From positions 62,001-126,000 of the forward strand of contig CBDAVM010000002.1 of NCBI GenBank assembly GCA_965200895.1: a stretch of 64,000 bases of DNA, written 5' to 3'. Position 1 is the stretch's first letter; each line of letters begins with the position of its first letter. The position numbers and the translations under genes were made by a program. This DNA is from WTFV01 sp965200895 (lineage in GTDB: Bacteria; Acidobacteriota; Vicinamibacteria; Vicinamibacterales; UBA8438). Below, in pieces: positions 7,765 to 17,361 of the stretch. The notes below the pieces were generated by a model. The model was given only the letters and a program-made list of their open reading frames with translations. It made no database searches and was not told the DNA's origin.

Positions 7765-9042
7765 TCACTCTTCCCGCTCCGGCATGAGCACGAACTCGGG
7801 GTAGGCGTCAATGCCGAGCTCGGCCACGTCCTGGCCCATCTGCTCGACCTTCTCCGACACGCGGACGCCCAGTGTCCGCTCCAGCGCGAACCACGCCAGC
7901 CACGACGTGACGAACGCGAAGGCGCCGACCGAGACCACCCCGAGAAGCTGCACGCCGACATTGGCGCCGGCCGCGATCGTCGTGGCCAGCGTGCCCCAGA
8001 CGCCGGCGAACAGGTGTGCGGGCACGGCCCCGACCACGTCGTCCACCTTCAGCCGCTCCAGCAGCTTCATGGCGGCGGTGCAGATGATCGCGCCGATCGC
8101 GCCGATCAGAATTGCCCAGTAGTGACCGGTGATGTCCGGGCCGGCGGTAATTGCGACCAGGCCGGCGATGGCCCCGTTCAGGCCGGCCAGCAGGTCGACC
8201 CGGCCGAGGATGGGCCGCGAGACGGCGATGGCGGCGATGACCCCGGCGGCGCCCGCGAGGTTGGTGTTGACCAGCACGTGGCTCATCGCCAGCACGTCGG
8301 CCGCGCTGCCCAGCGCGAGCTGCGAGCCGCCGTTGAAGCCGAACCAGCCGAACCAGAGGATGAACACCCCGAGTGTCACCACCGGGACATTGGATGGCGG
8401 CGTGCTCGTGACCGTGCCGTCGGCGCGGAACTTGTTGTGCCGCGGGCCGACCACCAGCAGGCCGGCCAGCGCCGCCCAGCCGCCGGTGCCGTGGACGATG
8501 GTCGAGCCGGCGAAGTCCTGGAAGCCCATCTGGCTCAGCCAGCCGCCGCCCCACGTCCAGGCCCCGACGATCGGGTAGATGAAGGCGGTCAGCAGGAGGG
8601 TGAACACGAAGAACGACCACAGCTTGACCCGCTCGGCCAGCGCGCCCGACACGATCGAGGCGGCGGTTGCGACGAAGACCATCTGGAAGAACCAGTCGGA
8701 CATCACCGCGTAGTCGGTCGCAATCACCGCCTCCCGCGCGCCCTCGGTTCCCGCGAGCAGTGCGAGCTCGTCGGCCGATGGACTGCGGAGCAGGCTGAAC
8801 GAGCCGATCACGCTGCCCACATCGACGTACATCAGGCTGTATCCGATGACGTAGAACGCGATGCCCGCAACCGAATACAGGCCGATGTTCTTCAGGCAGA
8901 TCACCGAGGCGTTCTTGGTGCGGACCGAGCCGGACTCCAGCATGGTGAACCCGGCCGCCATCCACATCACCAGGCCGCCCCAGAGCAGGAACGAGAACGT
9001 GTTGAAGATGAATCGAAGCTCGGAGCCGGACAGCTCGGTCAT
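7765..9042 (-). CDS. amt: Ammonium transporter (Amt/MEP/Rh family)
   Basis: The 425-residue protein has about ten to eleven hydrophobic helices. Family signatures seen are FMLESG-like FTMLESGSVRTKN near the N terminus, DFAGSTIVHGTGGWAAL (conserved Asp and first pore His), FGFNGGS, and HLFAGVWGT (second pore His). Amt proteins conduct ammonium or ammonia into the cell. GAGAGGTG lies 8 nt before the ATG. The usual partner glnK is not adjacent; a LOG-family gene follows. The C terminus is short and hydrophilic. Confidence 0.92.
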   Translation of the reverse strand: MTELSGSELRFIFNTFSFLLWGGLVMWMAAGFTMLESGSVRTKNASVICLKNIGLYSVAGIAFYVIGYSLMYVDVGSVIGSFSLLRSPSADELALLAGTEGAREAVIATDYAVMSDWFFQMVFVATAASIVSGALAERVKLWSFFVFTLLLTAFIYPIVGAWTWGGGWLSQMGFQDFAGSTIVHGTGGWAALAGLLVVGPRHNKFRADGTVTSTPPSNVPVVTLGVFILWFGWFGFNGGSQLALGSAADVLAMSHVLVNTNLAGAAGVIAAIAVSRPILGRVDLLAGLNGAIAGLVAITAGPDITGHYWAILIGAIGAIICTAAMKLLERLKVDDVVGAVPAHLFAGVWGTLATTIAAGANVGVQLLGVVSVGAFAFVTSWLAWFALERTLGVRVSEKVEQMGQDVAELGIDAYPEFVLMPEREE

Positions 9043-9227
9043 TGTGTGTCACCTCTCTTCCGGGCCGGGCGGCCCGACGGCGGTGGTCCTGTCCCGTGCG
9101 TCGCTTCAAGGTCGATCCGCATCACGTCGGCCGCGTCGCCCTGCCGCGCGCACGACCGCGACGCGAGGCTGCGAGGCGCCGCTTGGCGCCGCCGGGGCCG
9201 CGCTGCGATGACGCGGCGGCCGGCGGC

Positions 9228-10202
9228 TCACCGCAGCGGCGCGCCATAGCTATAGTAACCGACATGGGCGGCGAGAACCAGATCGTGCAGCGCGAAGCAG
9301 TCCGCCGCCATGCGCCGCAGCCGGTCGGCGCGCATCTCCAGGGTCTGCGCGTCGGCGGGTGGCCGTCGGACCGCCGCCGCGAGGTCGTCGGCGCACCGGC
9401 GGGCCGCACCGCTGGGACCCGGGCCGAGGGCGATGGCGCCGAGCGTCTCGGACGCCGCGTCGAGGGCGCGGCGCAGCGAGCGCGGCAGGTGCGGGTCGTC
9501 GACCAGCAGGTCGAGCGCCCGCGCGGGCCGCATTTCGGCGCCGTGGCGGCGCTTGCAGGCGTCGAGGGCCTGGCAGACCCGCAGCAGGCTCGACCACTCG
9601 CCGTCGGTCGGGGGTTCGAGTTTCCGCACCTGGTCGACGTGCGCGAGCAGCAGCGCGAGCGTGAACTGCGCGCGCTCGACCAGACGCCCGAGCTGCAGGA
9701 AGCGCCAGCCGTCGTCGCGGTACAGCGTCGCGTCGACGACCCCGGCGAACGTGTCCATCTCGTGCGCGAGGTCGGCGTAATAGGTCTCGGGCGCGGGCTT
9801 CCAGATGTCCTCGATGCGCTGCGCCCCGAGCCGCAGCCACGCCAGGTTCAACCGCGTCCACATCTCGCCGCTGATGCAGTGGCGCATCTGGCGCGCGTTC
9901 TCGCGGGCGTTCGAGAAGGCGTTGCGGATCGAGCCCGGGTTGGCGCGCTCGAAGGTGACGTCGTCGGCCAGGGTGTACGAGTCGGCCAGCGCGAAGTCGT
10001 CGTCGCCCTCGTCGACGCCGATGGTCGGGCCGGGGAGCCGCCGGCCGAGTGCGCCGTAGATCCGCCGCCACCCGAAGTTGATCTCGCGCAGCGGCCGGTC
10101 CACGAGCGCACCCATCTGCTCGCGCAGCAGCCGGCAGAAGTCGTCGGTCCGTTCGACATGGCGGCCGAGCCAGTACAGTCCCTCGGCGCTGCGCGACAGC
10201 AT
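9228..10202 (-). CDS. Alpha-E domain protein (DUF403)
   Basis: The 324-residue protein starts MLSRSAEGLYWLGRHVERTD, the hallmark of the alpha-helical alpha-E family, and contains NARENARQMR and LGRLVERA. Alpha-E genes are widely paired with circularly permuted ATP-grasp genes and are proposed to act in peptide ligation or modification with transglutaminase-like proteins. Here it begins 2 nt after the stop of the ATP-grasp gene, so the two are translationally coupled. No transglutaminase is seen in the window. Confidence 0.85.
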   Translation of the reverse strand: MLSRSAEGLYWLGRHVERTDDFCRLLREQMGALVDRPLREINFGWRRIYGALGRRLPGPTIGVDEGDDDFALADSYTLADDVTFERANPGSIRNAFSNARENARQMRHCISGEMWTRLNLAWLRLGAQRIEDIWKPAPETYYADLAHEMDTFAGVVDATLYRDDGWRFLQLGRLVERAQFTLALLLAHVDQVRKLEPPTDGEWSSLLRVCQALDACKRRHGAEMRPARALDLLVDDPHLPRSLRRALDAASETLGAIALGPGPSGAARRCADDLAAAVRRPPADAQTLEMRADRLRRMAADCFALHDLVLAAHVGYYSYGAPLR

Positions 10203-10204
10203 GG

Positions 10205-11639
10205 TCAGGACTCCAGCACCCAGAGGTCCTTGCCGCCCCCGCCCTGGCTCGAGTTCACCACGAGGCTGCCCCGGCGCAGCGCGACGCGGCAGAAGGCGCC
10301 CGGCACGATGCGGGTCTGCCGGCCCCGCAGCACGAACGGCCGCAGGTCCACGTGGCGCGGCTCGAGGCGGCCGTCGATGAGGCACGGCGCCCGCGACAGC
10401 GCCAGCACGTCCTGCGAGATGAAGTCGGCCGGATCGGCCCGCACCTCGGCCGCGTAGGCCTCGCGCTCGGCGGGCGTGGCGTGCGGTCCCACCAGCATGC
10501 CGTAGCCGCCCGCCTCTCCGACCCGCTTGACGACCAGGCGGTCGAGGTTGTCCAGCGTGTACTCGAGGTCTTCGGGCCGCCGGCACATGCGCGTCGGCAC
10601 GTTGGCCAGCAGCGGCTCCTCGCCCAGGTAGTAGCGGATCAGGTCCGGCACCCAGGCGTAGACGCTCTTGTCGTCGGCGACGCCGGTCCCCGGCGCGTTG
10701 GCCAGCGTCACGTTCCCCAGCCGGTGCGCCTGGAGCAGACCGGGCACGCCGAGCATCGAGTCGGAGCGGAACACCTGCGGATCGAGGAAGTCGTCGTCGA
10801 CGCGGCGGTAGATCACGTCGACCCGCCGCAGTCCCTCGGTGGTGCGCATGTAGACGAAGCCGTTGCGCGTCAGCAGGTCGCGGCCCTCCACCAGCTCCGC
10901 GCCGAGCTCGCGGGCGAGGAACATGTGCTCGTAGAACGCCGCGTTCCAGACGCCGGGCGTCAGCACCGCGATGCACGGATCGGGCCGGTCGGGGGGCGCC
11001 AGCTCCCGCAGCGTCGTCCGCAGCAGGTCGCCGTAGTGCTCCACGTCGCGCACCCGGCAGCGCCGGTAGAGCCGCCGCAGGCTCGCCTTGACGGCCTTGC
11101 GGTTGGCGATCATGTAGGAGACGCCCGACGGGACGCGCAGGTTGTCCTCCAGGACCATGAAGCCGTCGTGGGTCCGCACGATGTCGGTGCCGCAGACCGC
11201 CACCCACACGTCGTGCGGCGGGACGACGCCGCGCATCTGCTCGCGGTACTGCGGGCAGCCGTACACCATGTCCTCGGGGAATGACGCCGTCGGCGATGGC
11301 GCGTCCGGGGCCGTAGACGTCGGCGAGGAAGCGGTTCAGGGCCAGGATGCGCTGCTGCAGGCCGGCCTCCAGCGCCTCCCACTCGGCGGCCGGCAGGATG
11401 CGCGGGATGCAGTCGATGGGGATGATCCGTTCGTCCGCCTCGCCGTCGCCGTAGACGGTGAAGGTGATGCCCTCGTCGAGGAACGAGCGGGTCACCCGAT
11501 CCTGGATCTCGCCGAGCTCCGCGGCGGAGATCCCGGCCAGGGTCTCGTGCAGCGCGAGGCAGTGCGCCCGCGGCGCGCCGTCCGCCTCCAGCGCCTCGTC
11601 GTAGAACGCCGGATCACGCGGATAGCTGCTGAAGTCCAT
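10205..11639 (-). CDS. Circularly permuted ATP-grasp protein (DUF404/DUF407), split by a 1-nt frameshift
   Basis: From ATG 11639 the frame runs through DGVIP and is then lost; the rest, starting EDMVYGCPQYREQMRG and continuing through VLEDNLRVPSGVSY and SQGGGGKDLWVLE, is one frame away. The break is at the run of four G (11276-11279 on the plus strand, CCCC in the message). Removing one base gives a continuous 477-residue protein of normal family length. Both parts have good family similarity, so this is either a sequencing error in a homopolymer or a recent mutation. Cp-ATP-grasp proteins are thought to be peptide-bond-forming ligases working with alpha-E proteins; that gene follows directly. 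Confidence 0.8.
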
Positions 11640-11659
11640 GGGGCCGGCCGGCTCCAGTC

Positions 11660-13660
11660 CTACCCGTCGGGCCGGTTCGCGGCAAGAACCCCGCCGAAGA
11701 GCCCGACGCCCGCCACGTCGAACAACGGCACGCCGACGCCGGCCAGATCCAGGGTCGGTCCCGGCGCCAGCAGCAGGGCCGCCGCACCGAAGACCGCCAG
11801 GCGCAGCGGCAGGCGTAACGGATTCCGCAACTGCCCGGCCATGCCGGCCGCGAAGCAGGTGACGCCCAGCGTGGCGATGGCGACCGGCAGCAGCATCTGC
11901 AGCCAGCCGGCCGGCTCGCCCGAAACGGTCAGCATCAGCAGCTCCGGCCGGTAGATGAACATGTAGGGCAGCGTGAAGCCGACCAGGGCGAAGCGAAAGG
12001 CGGCCAGCCCGGTGGGCATGATGCGCGTGCCCGCGATGGACGAGGCGGCGTAGGCGGCCAGCGCCACCGGCGGCGTGACCATCGACATCATCCCGAAGTA
12101 GAAGATGAACAGGTGCGCGGCCAGCGGAATCACGCCCAGGTTGCCGAGCACCGGGCCGATGAGCGTCGCCATCAGCAGGTAGCAGACGGCCGAGGGCAGG
12201 CCCATCCCGAGCACGATCGAGGAGATCATGATCAGCACGAGCGCCAGGAACAGGCTCTGCTCGGCCAGGGGGATGATCGTCGCCGGCAGGCGCGTCCCCA
12301 CCCCGGTCAGCGTGACGATGCCGATGATGATGCCGACGCAGGCCGCCGCCGCCACCAGCGGCACGACGCCGCGCGCGGCGGCGGCGAGGCCGCGGAGCGT
12401 GGAGCGGATGTCGAGGCGCGTTTCGGGGCGCACGCTGCTCACCGCGACGATCACGACCAGCGAGAGGGTGACGGCGCGGAACGCCGTGTAGCCCAGCACC
12501 AGGAACAGGATGAGGCTGCCGAGGGCCGAGCCGAAGACGACGCCCGCCGCGCGGGACCGCGCGGCCCCGTCGGCCGCGCTCCTGCCTGCCGCGTCCCCGC
12601 CCGCCGCCGCCCTGCCGGTCCCCGTCCCCGCCGGCGCGCCCTCGGCGGCGATGGACATCCGCCGCGCGTGGAAGTGCACGATGAGGATCAGCGACAGGTA
12701 GTAGAGCAGGGCCGGGATGAGCGCGGCCCGGATGATCTCCAGGTAGGTCACCGGCGGGTCGACGATCTCCAGCATCATGTAGGCGCCGGCGCCCATCACC
12801 GGCGGCATGAGCGCCCCGCCCGAGCTGGCCGCCGCCTGCACGCCGGCGGCCGTCACCGGCTGGAAGCCGGCGCTGCGCATCATCGGGATGGTGAACGTCC
12901 CGGTCGTGGCGGTGTTGGCGACGGCGCTGCCCGACAGCGATCCCATCAGGCCGCTGCTCAGCACCGCCACCTTGGCCGGCCCGCCCGAGCTGCGGCCGAA
13001 CACCCGCTCGGCGAAGTCGACGATGAACCGCGTCGCGCCGGTCGCCTCGAGGAACGCCCCGAAGATGACGAACAGGAAGACGTAGGTGAACATCACGTTC
13101 AACGCCACGCCGAAGATGCCCTGGCTGTGCAGGAACGTCTGCGCCACCACCCGCGGGACGGTGTAGCCGCGGTGCGGGAACAGCCAGTCGGGGAACGCCG
13201 AGCCGAACAGCGCGTAGAGGATGAACGCAGCGGCGAGCAGCGGCAGGGCCAGCCCCAGGGCGCGCCGCGCCGTCTCGACGACCAGCAGCAGCCCGATCAG
13301 GCCGATGGCGGTGTCGAACGCGGTCTCGAAGCCGGCGCGGTTGCCGAGCGCCTGTCCGTCGATCCACCACCCCGAGAACAGCGGATCGGTCTGGACCACG
13401 ATGTAGCCGCAGCAGCACGCGGCCAGCACCGCCAGCACGACGTCACTGGCGCGCGCCCGCGGATCGTCCCGCAGCGCCGGGTGGACCGGGACGTTCAGGA
13501 AGCAGAGCGTCAGTCCCACCAGGGCGAAGAACGCCAGGCGGCTCTGCGGGGCCAGCAGCGGATAGTTGACCTCGACCAGCGTGAAGACGCAGAGCAGCAC
13601 GCCGAGCGCGCTGCTCGCCGGCGCCCGAAGGTCGCGCGCGGGCGGGGCTTCCGGCGTCAC
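11660..13660 (-). CDS. TRAP transporter fused permease (DctQ-DctM type, TAXI-associated)
   Basis: The 666-residue protein is very hydrophobic with about 16-18 membrane helices. The N-terminal third is the small DctQ-like part. The rest is DctM-like, with GLMGSLSGSAVANTATTGTFTIP and MPPVMGAGAYMM typical of the fused TIGR02123 permeases. A Pro/Gly/Ala-rich cytosolic insert lies in the middle. GTG 13660 overlaps the stop of the receptor gene as GTGA, so the pair is translationally coupled. Together they would import a small carboxylate with Na+ or H+. The substrate is not shown; nearby CoA-ligase genes make an aromatic or other organic acid possible. Confidence 0.9.
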   Translation of the reverse strand: MTPEAPPARDLRAPASSALGVLLCVFTLVEVNYPLLAPQSRLAFFALVGLTLCFLNVPVHPALRDDPRARASDVVLAVLAACCCGYIVVQTDPLFSGWWIDGQALGNRAGFETAFDTAIGLIGLLLVVETARRALGLALPLLAAAFILYALFGSAFPDWLFPHRGYTVPRVVAQTFLHSQGIFGVALNVMFTYVFLFVIFGAFLEATGATRFIVDFAERVFGRSSGGPAKVAVLSSGLMGSLSGSAVANTATTGTFTIPMMRSAGFQPVTAAGVQAAASSGGALMPPVMGAGAYMMLEIVDPPVTYLEIIRAALIPALLYYLSLILIVHFHARRMSIAAEGAPAGTGTGRAAAGGDAAGRSAADGAARSRAAGVVFGSALGSLILFLVLGYTAFRAVTLSLVVIVAVSSVRPETRLDIRSTLRGLAAAARGVVPLVAAAACVGIIIGIVTLTGVGTRLPATIIPLAEQSLFLALVLIMISSIVLGMGLPSAVCYLLMATLIGPVLGNLGVIPLAAHLFIFYFGMMSMVTPPVALAAYAASSIAGTRIMPTGLAAFRFALVGFTLPYMFIYRPELLMLTVSGEPAGWLQMLLPVAIATLGVTCFAAGMAGQLRNPLRLPLRLAVFGAAALLLAPGPTLDLAGVGVPLFDVAGVGLFGGVLAANRPDG

Positions 13661-14661
13661 GGTGCGGCCTGCGGCCAGATCCCCGCCTCCTCGTAGAAGC
13701 GGATCGCGCCGGGATGGAACGCCGTCCCGGTGTCGCGCACCACGTTGGCCGGGTTGATGGCGCGGCCCGCGGCGTGCTTCTCGACCACCAGGGTCCGGTT
13801 CTCGTAGAGCAGTCGGGTCACGTTGTGGACGAAGTCGTCGGGCGCGTCGGCCGACGTGATGACGTGCATCGACCCGACGTCGAGCCCCTCGAACGGCTCG
13901 GCCTGCCCGCGGTAGGTCTCGGCCGGGATGCTGGCGGGTCGGAAGAAGAGGTACTCGTCGATCAGGGCCTGCTTCTCGTCGTCCCCGAACGGGATGAAGG
14001 TGAGCTCCATCGACGCGGCGGCCTGTGTGATGGACGCCGTCGGCACCGCGCCGCCCAGGAACGTCGCGTCGGCGGACCCGTCGGTCAGCATGTCCACGGC
14101 GGCCTGCTGCGTCGCGTTCAGCGGCGAGAAGTCGTCGTAGGTAACGCCGTGCGCCTCGAGGAGCGGACCGACGAAGTACTCGAAGCCGGCCCCGGCCGGT
14201 CCGACGGTGACGCGCCGGTCGCGCAGGTCGGCGATGCGCGTGATGCCGGAGTCGGCCTGCGTCACGAACAGCGCCACGTTCGGCGCCAGCGTCATGACCG
14301 AGCGGACCGGGTACGCGCGGTCCCAGCCCTCGCTGCCGCGCACCGCGAAGTAGGTGATGGCGGCGTTCGACAGCGCGAAGTCGAGCTCGCCACTCGCCAG
14401 CCGCCGGATGTTCTCCTGCGAGCCGCTCGTCGCCTCGGCGGTTACGTTGTAGCCGAAGTCTCCGCCCGTCTCGTTGATCACCTCTGCAAGGGCGCTGCCG
14501 ACGACGAAGAAGGCGCCTCCCGGCGGGGCGGTGCCCATGCTCAGGAACCGGCGCGACGGCGCCTCGTCGCCTGCTTCGCCGCCGCCTCCGCAGGCGGCTG
14601 CGGCAAGGCACAGCACGACGCTCGCAACACACGTGGGATGCCGAAAGTTGAATCGACGCAC
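13657..14661 (-). CDS. TAXI-family TRAP transporter solute receptor lipoprotein
   Basis: The 334-residue protein starts with a lipoprotein signal (LAAAAC, Cys at about residue 24) and contains the TAXI-family opening FLSMGTAPPGGAFFVVGSAL, where binding-protein members read GT..G.YY..G. It should sit on the outer face of the inner membrane and deliver ligand to the fused permease encoded next. The GTG start at 14661 has AAAGGA 7 nt upstream. It is the first gene of a minus-strand run with permease, cp-ATP-grasp and alpha-E genes. Confidence 0.9.
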   Translation of the reverse strand: MRRFNFRHPTCVASVVLCLAAAACGGGGEAGDEAPSRRFLSMGTAPPGGAFFVVGSALAEVINETGGDFGYNVTAEATSGSQENIRRLASGELDFALSNAAITYFAVRGSEGWDRAYPVRSVMTLAPNVALFVTQADSGITRIADLRDRRVTVGPAGAGFEYFVGPLLEAHGVTYDDFSPLNATQQAAVDMLTDGSADATFLGGAVPTASITQAAASMELTFIPFGDDEKQALIDEYLFFRPASIPAETYRGQAEPFEGLDVGSMHVITSADAPDDFVHNVTRLLYENRTLVVEKHAAGRAINPANVVRDTGTAFHPGAIRFYEEAGIWPQAAP

Positions 14662-14781
14662 GGAAATGTCCTTTCCTCGGGCCGGGACGGCGCGGGGGCC
14701 TCGGGTCGGCCGGCGCTGCTCGTCGAACCGCCGCGGACCGCATCGCGACTGCCGTCCGTTGCGACCATGCTACTACGCTTC

Positions 14782-15135
14782 TCACTCCGGTCCGAAGATC
14801 GACAGCAGGTGGCCGTCGGGATCGCGGAAGGCGGCGGCCCACGACGCGCCGGCGACGTTGGCCGGCTCGCGCAGGAACTCGATCCCGTTCTCCCGGAGCG
14901 CCGCATAGGCGTCGCGCACGTGCGGCACCGACAGGACGATCTCGGTCGGTCCCGGCTGCTCGGCCAGCCTGGCGTGCGCCGTGCTGAGGCACAGCGTGGT
15001 CGGGCCGGTCTCCAGGAAGACGAAGCCCGGGATCTCCTGCTTGACGGACAGGCCCAGCCGGTCCCGGTAGAACGCCCGGGCGCGGTCGAGGTCGGACGTT
15101 CCCAGCATGATGTTCGCGATTCCGGTGATGTGCAT
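14782..15135 (-). CDS. VOC/glyoxalase-fold protein
   Basis: The 117-residue protein is a single glyoxalase/bleomycin-resistance/dioxygenase fold: MLGTSDLDRARAFYRDRLGL at the N terminus and FRDPDGHLLSIFGPE at the C terminus. Metal-ligand positions are partly kept (final E). AGGAG lies 6 nt before the ATG. It is 98 nt downstream of the PaaK-like ligase on the same strand. The substrate is not predictable; an epimerase, lyase or dioxygenase-type role in the same pathway is possible. Confidence 0.8.
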   Translation of the reverse strand: MHITGIANIMLGTSDLDRARAFYRDRLGLSVKQEIPGFVFLETGPTTLCLSTAHARLAEQPGPTEIVLSVPHVRDAYAALRENGIEFLREPANVAGASWAAAFRDPDGHLLSIFGPE

Positions 15136-15233
15136 CGGGTTCTCCTGACGGCTCCGGGCGGACGATGCGTTCTGCAATTCCTCTGCGCCCGACCGGTGCG
15201 GCGTCCACTGCACCGGCCGGATGAGGCCGTCCA

Positions 15234-16646
15234 CTACGCCGGCCGGCGACGCGGTCTCCGGTTGCCGGCCGCCGGTTCCGGGTTCGCGCGCGCCGCTCCG
15301 CCCTCGACGACGAAGCGGCGCGCCTTCATCTCGAAGCGCGGCAGCGCGCCGCCGGCCACCGGGGTGACCGCGACGGCCAGCCCGAGCGCATCGCGCAGCC
15401 GGTCGGCGGCCAGGGCCGCGACCGACGCCGGTTCGACCCCGCGCGCGACCTCGACCTCGACCTCGAGGGTCCGCAGCGCTCCTGCCGCCCGCACCGTGCA
15501 GCGGTACTCGACCACCGCGTCGATGCCGCGCAGCACGGCTTCCACCGCCGCCGGATAGACGTTGACGCCGCGCACGTTCACCATGTCGTCGGCCCGTGCG
15601 ACGACGCCCCCGATGAGCCGGGCGAGCGTGCGTCCGCAGACGCAGCGCTCGCGGGTGCGGACCACGAGGTCGCGCGTCCGGTAGCGGATGACGGGGCTGG
15701 CCGTCCGGCCGAGGTTGGTGATCACCAGCTCGCCCCGCGTTCCGTCCGCCGCCGCCGCGCCGGTGTCCGGATCGACCACCTCGGCGATGAACTCCCGCTC
15801 GTTGACATGCAGGAACCCGGGCGCCTCCCGGCACTCGAAGCTGATCGGACCCACCTCGGTCAGCCCGTGGTGGTCGATGACCCGTGCTCCCCAGCCCCGC
15901 TCGATGCGTCCCCGCGTGGCCGGGATGCTGCCTCCGGGCTCGCCGGCGACGATCATCACGCGCACGGAGCTGTCGGTCAGCGTCTCGCGTCCTCGCGTCT
16001 CGCGCGCCACGTCGAGCAGCCGCAGCCCGTAGGTCGGCGTGCAGCAGATCACGGTCGGCGCCAGCGTGTCGATCAGGGCGAGCCGCTGTCCGCTGGTCAT
16101 CCCCCCGGCCGGGATCGCGTGGGCGCCCATCTGGGTGGCGGCCTCGAATCCGGTCCAGAAGCCGAGGAAGGGGCCGAACGAGAACGGAAAGAGGATCCGG
16201 TCGCGCGCGGTGACCCCGGCCGCGCGGTAGACCGCCTTCCAGCAGTCGAGCATCCACTGCCAGCTTTCGGGCGTATCGATCCAGCGCAGAGGGCGTCCGG
16301 TGGTCGAAGACGTCTGGTGGTAGCGCGTGTAGCGGTCGAGCGGCTCGGTCAGCGCGGTCCCCCACGGCGGCGCCGCCTCCTGGTCGGCCGCCAGCTCGGC
16401 CTTCGTGGTGCACGGCAACGCGGTCAGATCCGCGGGCAGCGCGATCCGCTCCACGTCGATCCCCGCGCGGGCGAGCTTGCGGTCGTAGAAGACGTTCCGG
16501 CCCCGCAGCTTCCGGAGCAGGGTCCCGAGTCGCGCGGCCTGCTGCGCTTCCAGTGCCGCGCGCGGCTGACATTCTCCGGCCGGCGGTGCGGTTGTGCGGC
16601 TGGTCATCAACGGAGCATTCCCGGAGGCTTGCGCGGTGGCGGTCAT
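15234..16646 (-). CDS. Phenylacetate-CoA ligase-like AMP-forming enzyme
   Basis: The 470-residue protein belongs to the adenylate-forming PaaK family. The phosphate-binding loop is TSSTTGRPLRW, the second motif is HHGLTEVG, and the C-terminal part carries NVRGVNVYPAAVE typical of PaaK-like ligases. The enzyme should activate an aryl or acyl acid as acyl-AMP then CoA thioester. Its ATG overlaps the stop of the thioesterase gene (ATGA). Ligase, thioesterase and a VOC protein together suggest CoA-ester chemistry on an organic acid; the actual acid is unknown. Confidence 0.85.
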   Translation of the reverse strand: MTATAQASGNAPLMTSRTTAPPAGECQPRAALEAQQAARLGTLLRKLRGRNVFYDRKLARAGIDVERIALPADLTALPCTTKAELAADQEAAPPWGTALTEPLDRYTRYHQTSSTTGRPLRWIDTPESWQWMLDCWKAVYRAAGVTARDRILFPFSFGPFLGFWTGFEAATQMGAHAIPAGGMTSGQRLALIDTLAPTVICCTPTYGLRLLDVARETRGRETLTDSSVRVMIVAGEPGGSIPATRGRIERGWGARVIDHHGLTEVGPISFECREAPGFLHVNEREFIAEVVDPDTGAAAADGTRGELVITNLGRTASPVIRYRTRDLVVRTRERCVCGRTLARLIGGVVARADDMVNVRGVNVYPAAVEAVLRGIDAVVEYRCTVRAAGALRTLEVEVEVARGVEPASVAALAADRLRDALGLAVAVTPVAGGALPRFEMKARRFVVEGGAARANPEPAAGNRRPRRRPA

Positions 16647-17068
16647 GCGCTCGCCTGCGGCGGCGCGACCGCGAACCGCCCGGCGATCTCCGGCGGAATC
16701 TCGGTCGACCGCAGCGGCGCACCGGGCTCTCTGGCAATGCAGGCGATGGTCAGGCTGCCGGTGGCGACCGCGGCCCCGTCCCGCGTGATGTGCGCGGTGT
16801 AGCGGATCGAGCGCGCGCCGATCGCGGCGATGCGGATGCGCACCTCGAACTCGTCCTCGAACCGCAACGGCCGGTGGAAGTCGAACGACGCCGCCACGCG
16901 CGGGAAGCCGACCGCGGCGTCAGGCGGCGCGATGCTCAGGCCGGCGGCGCGCCACAGCGCGTGCTCCGCCTCCTCCATGTAGCGGTAGAACCAGGAGAAG
17001 TGGACGATGCCGGCGGTGTCCGTCTCGTAGAACTGCACCCGGCGCTTCAGCCGGTACTCGCTGACCAC
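16643..17068 (-). CDS. Acyl-CoA thioesterase, 4HBT/YbgC type
   Basis: The hotdog-fold protein of about 141 residues has the 4-hydroxybenzoyl-CoA thioesterase motif YETDTAGIVHFSWFYRY, whose Asp is the catalytic residue, and EEAEHALWR. GTG 17068 is chosen because TAGAAT (17075-17080) sits 6 nt upstream as in other leaderless starts of the window; GTG 17074 is the alternative. It is the first gene of a unit with the CoA ligase, overlapping it by 4 nt. It would hydrolyse a CoA ester made in the pathway. Confidence 0.85.
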   Translation of the reverse strand: MVSEYRLKRRVQFYETDTAGIVHFSWFYRYMEEAEHALWRAAGLSIAPPDAAVGFPRVAASFDFHRPLRFEDEFEVRIRIAAIGARSIRYTAHITRDGAAVATGSLTIACIAREPGAPLRSTEIPPEIAGRFAVAPPQASA

Positions 17069-17074
17069 CGGCAC

Positions 17075-17080
17075 ATTCTA
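17075..17080 (-). promoter_or_regulatory. Candidate -10 element TAGAAT before the thioesterase gene
   Basis: TAGAAT on the minus strand lies 6 nt before GTG 17068 with no Shine-Dalgarno sequence. It directly abuts the alternative start at 17074, which argues for the shorter protein. Confidence 0.4.
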
Positions 17081-17361
17081 TGCCGCCCGCCCGCGCTCCC
17101 CCGGGCGGGAAGCCCGCGTCGGGCCGGCGGCATGTGACTTGCTGCAGGCGTCACCGGGCCGGCGCCGCCGGCAGGTCGATTCCGAGGTCGATCGCCCGGG
17201 CGATGGACTGCGGGCGGGGGACCGTCGAGCGGGCGTTACTCGGCTCGTGTGCGTGCGGATGTAAGGGCGTGAGGCGCACGGCCGACGGGCGCGTGTCGTG
17301 CAGCCCGGACTGCAAGGCGGAGGAACCGCGGCCCCAGGGTGCACCCGGGCCGCTTCAACAA

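Noticed and set aside
9228..13418. One very long minus-strand frame covering alpha-E, ATP-grasp and TRAP genes
   Set aside because: It joins a real alpha-E gene with off-frame parts of other genes. The real genes have their own starts and stops, with overlaps.
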